Part shown: piece by piece, positions 1 to 4,962 of the stretch
How the letters are laid out: every line of letters starts with the position of its first letter
Numbering within the stretch: position 1 is the first letter of the stretch
Source of the DNA: Draconibacterium sp.
GTDB taxonomy: Bacteria > Bacteroidota > Bacteroidia > Bacteroidales > Prolixibacteraceae
Direction: 5' to 3'
NCBI GenBank assembly: GCA_015493625.1
Contig: WGCT01000519.1
Coordinates: 1 to 5,930, forward strand
DNA length: 5,930 nt
The notes under the pieces: generated by a model
Seen by the model: the letters and a program-made list of their open reading frames with translations, nothing else
What the model was told of the DNA's origin: nothing
Databases searched by the model: none
Position numbers and translations under genes: made by a program

Positions 1-139
1 ACATTGAACATTATATAAGATTAATTGTTTTTAATGTAGTTAACGAGAGGGTTATAAACATATGCTAATCAACATAAGTTTGTGATAAATTTCTTAATAA
101 AATAGTGTTCCGTTAACGCAAACGATATTTAAAAATTAT

Positions 140-147
140 TAATTTTG
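140..147 (+). promoter_or_regulatory. Bacteroidota-type -7 promoter box for the pnt operon
   Basis: TAATTTTG matches the Bacteroidota sigma-ABfr -7 consensus TAnnTTTG at every fixed position. Transcription would start around 153-155, giving a leader of about 25 nt before the ATG at 179. No TTTG or TTG lies at the expected -33 distance (about 117-120). That position is instead next to the 8-bp palindrome CGTTAACG (111-118). The box also forms the right arm of an AT-rich dyad, AAAATTA-T-TAATTTT (132-146). The match and the location just before the operon support the call, and the missing -33 element weakens it. A weak -33 element would fit a promoter that needs an activator, but this is inference. 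Confidence 0.55.
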
Positions 148-161
148 TGACCTTTGTCACA
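146..161. promoter_or_regulatory. Crp/Fnr-type palindromic operator candidate overlapping the pnt promoter
   Basis: TGTGACCTTTGTCACA is a perfect inverted repeat with two 6-bp arms and a 4-bp spacer. It can also be read as TGTGA-N6-TCACA, the classical Crp-family half-site arrangement, and with T145 the left arm becomes TTGTGA. It overlaps the last two bases of the -7 box and covers the predicted transcription start, so a bound regulator would most simply repress. A single half-site TTTGTGA occurs again at 79-85. Which Crp/Fnr-superfamily protein would bind (for example an HcpR-like redox regulator) cannot be read from this window. Confidence 0.55.
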
Positions 162-178
162 CTTAAAAATCGATATTT

Positions 179-1309
179 ATGATTCTTGGATTACTAAAAG
201 AGCCGGGAGATGAAACCCGGGTAGCCTTACTTCCGGAAGGTGTAAAAACTTTTACCAGTCTGAAAGTAGAGGTTTTGGTTGAACAGGAAGCGGGAGCAAC
301 CGCTTTTGCAACCAATGCCGACTACGAAGCAATTGGCGCAAAAGTATTAAGCCGGGCCGACATTTTTGAACAAGCAGAAGTTTTGTTACAAATTCAGCCC
401 CCGTCCGACGACGATATTCAGAAAATTAAAACCACGCAGGTTTGGATAAGTGCATTTAATCCGCTTTGGGAAACCCAGTTAGTAAAAACCTTCCTCGATA
501 AAGGAATTACAACGTTTAGTCTCGACCTTATTCCGCGAACATCGCGTGCACAAGCCATGGATATTTTATCGTCGATGGCAACAGTTTCGGGATACATGGC
601 TGTTTTAGAAGCAGCGATAAAACTGCCCACTTTTTTCCCAATGTTTATGACCGCTGCAGGAACCATTCGGCCGGCAAACGTTTTAATATTAGGAGCCGGA
701 GTTGCCGGATTACAAGCTATTGCAACTTCGCGAAAATTGGGTGCACAAGTTCAGGTGTTCGATGTTCGCTCGGCTGTGAAAGAGGAGGTAATGAGTTTGG
801 GAGGCAAATTTGTTGAAGTTGAAGGAGCAACCGAAGATGCTGCCGCCGGTGGTTATGCCGTTGAACAAACCGAAGAGTTCAAGAAAAAACAGCAGCAAGC
901 GATTAACGACCATGCAGCAAAAGCAAATGTTATAATTTGTACGGCACAAATTCCGGGAAGAAAAGCTCCTCTTTTAATTCCTAAAGAAGCTGTTGATGCC
1001 ATGAAACCCGGTTCGGTTATTATCGACTTGGCAGCATCGAGTGGAGGAAACTGCGAGCTGACAATAAACAACGAAACAGTTAATTATAACGGAGTTTCTA
1101 TTATTGGCCAGTCGAATTATCCGGCACAAATGCCCGTTGATGCCAGCAGAATGTTTGGGAAAAATGTTCTAAACTTTATGAAATTAATAATTGGCGAAGA
1201 GGGCGAATTGAGACTCAATTTTGAAGATGATATTGTAAAAGGAACCTGCATTACTCACGCCAAAGAGATTTATAACGAGCGGGTAAAATCGATAATAGAA
1301 AAAGCATAA
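179..1309 (+). CDS. pntAA: NAD(P)+ transhydrogenase subunit alpha part 1 (NAD(H)-binding domain I)
   Basis: This is the soluble, cytoplasm-facing NAD(H)-binding component (domain I) of proton-translocating transhydrogenase. It passes hydride from NADH to NADP+ on domain III of PntB. The 376 residues match the split Rhodospirillum rubrum-type subunit (about 380). Residues 1-140 look like the AlaDh/PNT N-terminal domain and 145-370 like the C-terminal Rossmann domain. Visible landmarks are the glycine-rich GAGVAG at 172-177 with acidic D195 ending the second strand, and the LIPRTSRAQAMD segment at 117-128, whose R120, Q125 and D128 align with the R. rubrum RQD loop (R127, Q132, D135). The mobile-loop region IPGRKAPLL is at 258-266 and KPGSVIIDLA at 276-285. 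The ATG at 179 starts the protein two residues before the conserved glycine of the first strand, as is usual. No Shine-Dalgarno sequence is visible. Alanine dehydrogenase is related but is excluded by the two membrane-subunit genes that follow. It is the first gene of the operon, with 11 nt before pntAB. Confidence 0.96.
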   Translation: MILGLLKEPGDETRVALLPEGVKTFTSLKVEVLVEQEAGATAFATNADYEAIGAKVLSRADIFEQAEVLLQIQPPSDDDIQKIKTTQVWISAFNPLWETQLVKTFLDKGITTFSLDLIPRTSRAQAMDILSSMATVSGYMAVLEAAIKLPTFFPMFMTAAGTIRPANVLILGAGVAGLQAIATSRKLGAQVQVFDVRSAVKEEVMSLGGKFVEVEGATEDAAAGGYAVEQTEEFKKKQQQAINDHAAKANVIICTAQIPGRKAPLLIPKEAVDAMKPGSVIIDLAASSGGNCELTINNETVNYNGVSIIGQSNYPAQMPVDASRMFGKNVLNFMKLIIGEEGELRLNFEDDIVKGTCITHAKEIYNERVKSIIEKA

Positions 1310-1320
1310 AATAGATAAAA

Positions 1321-1632
1321 ATGGAAGTATTAAAATTTTTCTTTGAATATAAAGAAGCCATATTCATCATCGCTCTATCCATATTTGTGGGTATTGAAGT
1401 GATTTCGAATGTTCCGGCAGTTTTGCACACCCCGTTAATGTCGGGGGCAAATGCAATTAGTGGAGTTATTATTATTGGCGGCATTATTTTAGTAGGCCAC
1501 GCCGACCTCTCAAAATTTTCGTTAAGTCTTGTGCTCGGAATATTAGCACTCATTTTTGGTACACTTAACGTGGTTGGTGGTTTTGCTGTAACCGACAGGA
1601 TGTTAGAAATGTTTAAAAAGAAAAAAAAGTAG
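1321..1632 (+). CDS. pntAB: NAD(P)+ transhydrogenase subunit alpha part 2 (three-helix membrane subunit)
   Basis: This small integral membrane subunit forms part of the proton channel (domain II) and pairs with PntB. At 103 residues it has the usual size for the split form. Three hydrophobic helices are visible at about 11-29, 43-60 and 66-90. The family signature VPAVLHTPLMSGANAISG lies at 31-48, and GGFAVTDRMLEMF near the C terminus at 86-98 is also typical. Position 47, in NAISG, is serine; in the Thermus enzyme, as recalled, this position is the channel histidine (NFIHG). The protein ends in five lysines encoded by an A-rich run that contains the dnaX-like heptamer A AAA AAG directly before the amber stop. 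The gene is in the same reading frame as pntB, separated only by TAG and two sense codons. Translation probably depends on coupling or on the A-rich leader, because no clear Shine-Dalgarno sequence precedes the ATG. Confidence 0.95.
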   Translation: MEVLKFFFEYKEAIFIIALSIFVGIEVISNVPAVLHTPLMSGANAISGVIIIGGIILVGHADLSKFSLSLVLGILALIFGTLNVVGGFAVTDRMLEMFKKKKK

Positions 1633-1638
1633 GGAATT

Positions 1639-3081
1639 ATGGATAAAATTATAGGAACATTAAATGGGATTAACTTTACCATTGGCGACACATTACTTGA
1701 ATTAAGTTACCTGATTGCCGCACTTTTATTTGTTTTTGGGCTGAAACTACTCTCGCACCCCGAAACCGCCAGACGGGGAAACTTATGGGCTGCCGGCGGA
1801 ATGGGACTTGCCATGCTGACAACACTGTTGCTACACAAAGCTCCAAACGGTTCGGGAATACCATTAACCAACGTATGGATTATTCTTGCCTCAATTGGTG
1901 TGGGGTCGGTAATTGGATGGATTGTAGCACGTAAAATTAAAATGACCGCTATGCCGCAACTGGTATCGATATATAATGCTACCGGTGGTGCCGCATCAAT
2001 GTTGGTTGCACTTTTAGAATATCCGAATGCAGTAGCCGGCGATGTAAGTTCAATATTGGTAACGGTTTTAGGGTTGGTAATTGGTGCCATTGCTTTTAGC
2101 GGAAGTATGATAGCTTATGGTAAGCTCGACGGTAAAGTTGGCGATATTATGAAACCATTTATGACCTACCTCAATCTGGTTTTACTAATTGTAACCATTG
2201 CACTAACAGTATTTATTATTATTTCGCCTAACGAGCCCTCGGAAATGATTTGGGCAATTTACACACTTATGGCTCTCTCGCTTATATACGGAATTATGTT
2301 TGTTATGCCAATTGGTGGTGCCGACATGCCGGTTGTTATTTCGCTGCTCAACTCGTTAACAGGAATTGCAGCAGCAATGGCAGGTTTTATTTACAGCAAC
2401 GAAGCTATGATTTTGGGTGGAATTCTTGTTGGAGCAGCAGGAATGATACTTACTATGCTGATGTGTAAAGCAATGAACCGGTCGTTACTAAATGTAATTA
2501 TTGGAGCATTTGGCGGTGGCGGAGCAGCCGGTGCAGGAAACGAACACGGTACAATAAAAGAGATTCAACTTAGCGATGCCGCCGTTCTTTTAAGCTATTC
2601 GCAAAAAATAGTTATTATTCCCGGATACGGACTTGCCGTGGCACAAGCTCAACACATTGCTCACGAACTCGACACACTGTTAGAAGGAAAAGGTGTTGAA
2701 GTTAAATATGCTATTCATCCGGTAGCAGGCCGTATGCCGGGGCACATGAACGTTCTGCTCGCCGAAGCCGATGTTCCTTACGAGAAACTTGTAGAAATGG
2801 ATGATATAAATCCGGATATGCCAAACGTAGACGTTGCCATTGTTATTGGTGCTAACGATGTAGTTAATCCGGCTGCTTACGACGACCCATCGAGCCCCAT
2901 TTACGGAATGCCGATTATAGACGCTCACCTCGCAAAAAACATTATTATTATGAAACGAGGAATGGGAAAAGGATATGCCGGAATTGAGAATTTCCTCTTC
3001 TTTAACGAGAAAACCCGGATGTTATTTGGCGATGCAAAAAGCTCGATAACCAAACTGGTTAGCGAAATAAAAAGTATGTAA
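1639..3081 (+). CDS. pntB: NAD(P)+ transhydrogenase subunit beta (membrane domain II and NADP(H)-binding domain III)
   Basis: PntB combines most of the proton channel with the NADP(H)-binding domain. Its 480 residues fit the family (about 460-480). Hydrophobic helices fill about 18-275, compatible with the expected nine. D229 and N238 in the stretch IGGADMPVV...LLN correspond to E. coli D213 and N222. CKAMNRS (276-282) and a glycine-rich linker (291-300) lead into domain III. There, GYGLAVAQAQ (329-338), HPVAGRMPGHMNVLLAEA (360-377), GANDVVNPAA (404-413) and KRGMGKGYAGIEN (439-451) are the standard NADP-binding elements. Position 113 is Asn where E. coli has the channel residue H91. The ATG at 1639 is 6 nt after the pntAB stop, with a weak AGGGA-like sequence (1631-1635) as the only possible ribosome-binding signal. 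It is the last gene of the operon, and a hairpin follows 27 nt after the stop. Confidence 0.96.
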   Translation: MDKIIGTLNGINFTIGDTLLELSYLIAALLFVFGLKLLSHPETARRGNLWAAGGMGLAMLTTLLLHKAPNGSGIPLTNVWIILASIGVGSVIGWIVARKIKMTAMPQLVSIYNATGGAASMLVALLEYPNAVAGDVSSILVTVLGLVIGAIAFSGSMIAYGKLDGKVGDIMKPFMTYLNLVLLIVTIALTVFIIISPNEPSEMIWAIYTLMALSLIYGIMFVMPIGGADMPVVISLLNSLTGIAAAMAGFIYSNEAMILGGILVGAAGMILTMLMCKAMNRSLLNVIIGAFGGGGAAGAGNEHGTIKEIQLSDAAVLLSYSQKIVIIPGYGLAVAQAQHIAHELDTLLEGKGVEVKYAIHPVAGRMPGHMNVLLAEADVPYEKLVEMDDINPDMPNVDVAIVIGANDVVNPAAYDDPSSPIYGMPIIDAHLAKNIIIMKRGMGKGYAGIENFLFFNEKTRMLFGDAKSSITKLVSEIKSM

Positions 3082-3108
3082 CTTATTTTTTTAAAGGATT
3101 ACACTCCG

Positions 3109-3170
3109 AGGGGTTGTGAAGGCATAAAATGACTGGATAGGTCACTCCCCTTCACAACCCCTATTTTGTT
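3109..3170 (+). terminator. Long-stem hairpin, probable terminator of the pnt operon
   Basis: AGGGGTTGTGAAGG (3109-3122) and its exact reverse complement CCTTCACAACCCCT (3149-3162) form a perfect 14-bp stem. The 26-nt loop can itself pair TGAC (3130-3133) with GTCA (3141-3144). The stem begins 27 nt after the pntB stop and is followed by ATTTTGTT, a modest U-rich tail, so rho-independent termination on the + strand is the simplest reading. There is no T-run on the other side, so it would not be bidirectional. The loop is larger than in typical terminators, so a copy of an interspersed palindromic repeat is an alternative. The small hairpin at 3181-3194 may act as a back-up. Confidence 0.6.
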
Positions 3171-3377
3171 AATGAAGGCGAGCATTTTCATGCTTTAGAT
3201 TGGAGTCTACTGATTTTTACGGATATATCAAATTAGGGTCATTTATATCTATAAGTTGGCGGTAATTTAAAAAAATGAAATAATCAATATTAATGGTTCG
3301 GTACATTTTTATAAACATCTCATAAACAGAGAATTATAAGACATAAAGTGATTGTCGTAATTTGCTAAAAATCAGAC

Positions 3378-3401
3378 CTTTGCGACTTTGCGGCTTTGCG
3401 A
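3378..3401. repeat. Three tandem copies of the octamer CTTTGCGR
   Basis: CTTTGCGA (3378-3385), CTTTGCGG (3386-3393) and CTTTGCGA (3394-3401) lie head to tail and differ only at the last base of the middle copy. The tract is more G+C-rich than the AT-rich sequence around it. From recall, similar CGCAAAG-type tandem tracts occur between genes in many Bacteroidota, so this is probably one copy of a dispersed short repeat. Its function is unknown. Confidence 0.75.
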
Positions 3402-3462
3402 GAAACAAAAATTTAACGAAGTATTGTTCAATAAAACAACAATTTTAATAATTGAGTTCGAG

Positions 3463-3484
3463 CTTACGGTAATTTTCACGTAAG
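3463..3484. promoter_or_regulatory. 22-bp dyad upstream of the sugar transporter, possible operator
   Basis: CTTACG (3463-3468) and CGTAAG (3479-3484) are perfect inverted arms separated by 10 bp, or about two helical turns between the outer ends. This is the size of a typical dimeric repressor site. The spacer contains TAATTTTC (3470-3477), which matches the Bacteroidota -7 box TAnnTTTG except for the last base, so the dyad may enclose the promoter of the transporter gene 26 nt downstream. No convincing -33 element was found; the nearest TTG (3452-3454) is too close. The dyad itself is directly visible. Its role is inference. Confidence 0.4.
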
Positions 3485-3510
3485 GTTGTCTCTACAAAAA
3501 AAGATTAAGT

Positions 3511-4773
3511 ATGAAAGCTGAAAAACCAAATTATGCATTGCCCGTGGCAATGATGTTCTTCCTGTTTTTTATTATTGCGTTTGTTACCGGGCTACCAAGC
3601 CCAATGGGAGTAATTGTAAAAGAGCAATTTGCTCTTTCAAACTTTCAGGCACAGCTTGGGTTTTTTGCTAACTTTCTCGCCTACCTGTTTATGGGTATTC
3701 CGGCAGGAATTATGGTTGAAAAACTGGGATACAAAAGAACAGCATTAATTGCACTGGTAATGGGGTTTGCCGGAGTTTTCATAATGTTCTTGGGTGGCCA
3801 ATTTAAGTCGTTTAATATTTACATTACAGGTGCATTTGTTGCTGGTTTTACTATGGCAACACTAAATACTGTTGTTAATCCAATGTTAACGGTTTTGGGT
3901 TCAGAGAAAGGTGCTAACCAACGGTTGAACTTTGGTGGCGCACTTAACTCGTTGGGTGCTACAATCGTTCCTATAGTTGGTGGATGGTTAATGGGAAGCA
4001 CTGCATCGAAACAGATTGAAGATGTAAATCCGCTTCTTTTCCTTGCTATGGGAATTTTTGCCGTAGTCTTTTTGGTTCTTCTGTTTGTTAAAATTCCGGA
4101 ACCTGAAGTTGCAAAAAATGAAAACATAATGGACAGCATTAAGCATGTTTTCTCATTTAGCCACTTCTCTTATGGTGTGGTAGCAATTTTCCTTTATGTT
4201 GGAATTGAAGTTGGTATTCCGAGTATTGCAAATTTATACATGGTTAACGAGCTTAGTTTCGATCCGGCAATTGCAGGAAGTCTTGTGGGTACCTATTGGT
4301 TTTTAATGTTAATTGGAAGATTATTTGGGGGATTTTTAGGCAAAACATTTTCGAGTAAGCAGATGATGATATTTGTTTCGTCGTTAGGCTTGATATTAAT
4401 TGGAATTGCAATTCTTAATCCTGCTGTTACCGTTAGAATGCCTGGTATTGCAAGCGATTTATCTGTTAAATTTGTTCAAGTTCCACTCTCGATAATGTTT
4501 ATTGCATTTGCCGGATTATGTACTTCGGTAATGTGGCCGGGTGTATTTAACCTTGCAACAATTGGTTTGGGGAAATACATGGGAATCGGTTCAGGCGTAT
4601 TTATGACTATGGTTGTTGGTGGTGGAATTTTACCTGCTTTGCAAGGCGGAGTTGCTGATATGACAACCTATCTTACAAGTTACTGGGTAATTATGCTGGC
4701 ATTAGGATACCTGCTTTTCTATGCACTGGTAGGAAGTAAGGTTCATAAAAGAGCCGATAATAAAGAAATTTAA
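3511..4773 (+). CDS. Major facilitator superfamily sugar transporter, FHS/FucP-like
   Basis: This 420-residue inner-membrane permease probably imports a monosaccharide. About twelve hydrophobic segments are visible, at roughly 10-28, 45-66, 76-96, 104-122, 143-162, 174-194, 219-240, 253-275, 285-302, 322-344, 355-376 and 385-407. Family landmarks shared with E. coli FucP (recalled) are LSNFQA at 42-47, PAGIMVEKLGYKR at 64-76, NPMLTVLG at 123-130, RLN at 138-140 with N146 in LNSLGA, and VGGGILPALQG at 369-379. The two FucP proton-coupling acids, D46 and E135, appear to be S30 and N119 here, so fucose:H+ symport should not be assumed. Glucose or another hexose is more likely given the ROK kinase next door, and Na+ coupling or facilitated transport is possible. 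The ATG at 3511 follows an A-rich stretch with no Shine-Dalgarno sequence. The gene ends just before an intrinsic terminator, so it may be its own transcript. Confidence 0.85.
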   Translation: MKAEKPNYALPVAMMFFLFFIIAFVTGLPSPMGVIVKEQFALSNFQAQLGFFANFLAYLFMGIPAGIMVEKLGYKRTALIALVMGFAGVFIMFLGGQFKSFNIYITGAFVAGFTMATLNTVVNPMLTVLGSEKGANQRLNFGGALNSLGATIVPIVGGWLMGSTASKQIEDVNPLLFLAMGIFAVVFLVLLFVKIPEPEVAKNENIMDSIKHVFSFSHFSYGVVAIFLYVGIEVGIPSIANLYMVNELSFDPAIAGSLVGTYWFLMLIGRLFGGFLGKTFSSKQMMIFVSSLGLILIGIAILNPAVTVRMPGIASDLSVKFVQVPLSIMFIAFAGLCTSVMWPGVFNLATIGLGKYMGIGSGVFMTMVVGGGILPALQGGVADMTTYLTSYWVIMLALGYLLFYALVGSKVHKRADNKEI

Positions 4774-4789
4774 TAGTTATTCAATTAAC

Positions 4790-4823
4790 CCTTTCGGCTA
4801 TTTTCGAAAGGTTTATTTTTTTA
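4790..4823 (+). terminator. Intrinsic terminator after the sugar transporter gene
   Basis: CCTTTCG (4790-4796) pairs with CGAAAGG (4805-4811) in a 7-bp stem with an 8-nt loop, followed at once by TTTATTTTTTT (4812-4822). Flanking AA and TT can extend the stem past a single unpaired C. It starts 17 nt after the transporter stop codon. This is a textbook rho-independent layout. It suggests that the kinase gene downstream has its own promoter or depends on read-through. Confidence 0.8.
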
Positions 4824-4839
4824 TATAATGAAACGAGCA

Positions 4840-4855
4840 TGACAAATAATTGTCA
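4840..4855. promoter_or_regulatory. Palindrome upstream of the ROK kinase, possible operator
   Basis: TGACAA-ATAA-TTGTCA is a perfect inverted repeat with 6-bp arms and a 4-bp spacer. This is the same geometry as the palindrome at the pnt promoter, and its right side continues as TTGTCACAC (4850-4858), a 9-mer also found at 154-162. It sits between the transporter terminator and the kinase start, 107 bp before the ATG. The arms are not the Crp TGTGA type, so the two sites need not share a regulator. Confidence 0.4.
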
Positions 4856-4889
4856 CACAAGAAAATCAATATAGAGCGAGTTATCATAA

Positions 4890-4937
4890 AGGGATGCTTA
4901 TGGTACATCGAATACCCGCAAAGCAATCCCTCTGGGA
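4890..4937 (+). promoter_or_regulatory. Foldable leader of the ROK kinase gene with competing hairpins
   Basis: AGGGAT (4890-4895) and GCTT (4896-4899) can pair with AAGC (4921-4924) and ATCCCT (4926-4931), with one bulged A. An inner GGTA/TACC helix (4902-4905 with 4913-4916) closes a 7-nt loop. The 3' strand TCCC (4927-4930) can instead pair with GGGA (4934-4937) in a small local hairpin, so the two folds exclude each other. The structure ends 25 nt before the ATG at 4963. I do not recognise it as a known riboswitch class. It could be a cis-acting leader or chance pairing. Confidence 0.3.
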
Positions 4938-4962
4938 CTTTGAAAATAAAAATTATAATAAG

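Larger units (their letters stand above)
3082..3510. other. 429-bp gene-free region between pntB and the sugar transporter
   Basis: No open frame longer than about ten codons with a plausible start, and no tRNA-like or rRNA-like structure, was seen on either strand. From left to right it holds a strong hairpin (3109-3162), a small hairpin AGCAT-TTTC-ATGCT (3181-3194), about 180 bp of unstructured AT-rich DNA, a triple tandem octamer (3378-3401) and a 22-bp dyad (3463-3484) just before the transporter gene. The middle part (about 3195-3377) contains nothing I can assign. Confidence 0.8.

Noticed and set aside
179..1309. Alanine dehydrogenase instead of PntAA
   Set aside because: The folds are related, but the adjacent pntAB and pntB genes and the RQD-loop residues identify the transhydrogenase subunit.
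1251..1691. 146-codon open frame on the - strand across the pntAA/pntAB/pntB junctions
   Set aside because: It lies antisense to three well-recognised genes, spans both of their junctions, and its product resembles no family. It is a shadow of the coding strand.
1707..2090. 127-codon open frame on the - strand inside pntB
   Set aside because: It is fully antisense to conserved pntB membrane-domain sequence, with no start signal or recognisable product.
2250..2468. 72-codon open frame on the + strand in another frame of pntB
   Set aside because: It lies wholly within pntB, has a low-complexity translation and has no start signal.
3302..3309. TACATTTT as a -7 box for the transporter
   Set aside because: The last base mismatches, no -33 element lies at a fitting distance, and it is about 200 bp from the gene.
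3819..4139. 106-codon open frame on the - strand inside the transporter gene
   Set aside because: It is antisense to conserved transporter sequence, with no independent support.
4824..4829. TATAAT as an E. coli-type -10 box for the kinase gene
   Set aside because: Bacteroidota promoters use TAnnTTTG rather than TATAAT. The match sits in the terminator's AT-rich tail and has no -35 partner.
4890..4937. A known riboswitch (cobalamin, preQ1, SAM or fluoride class) in the kinase leader
   Set aside because: None of the conserved cores of these classes could be matched by eye, and the region is too short for several of them.
4894..4962. Upstream in-frame ATGs (4894, 4900) as the start of the ROK kinase
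   Set aside because: They would add a 21-23 residue tail rich in K, N and W before the first beta strand, which ROK kinases do not have. The ATG at 4963 gives the usual N terminus. The extension is kept only as a side note.
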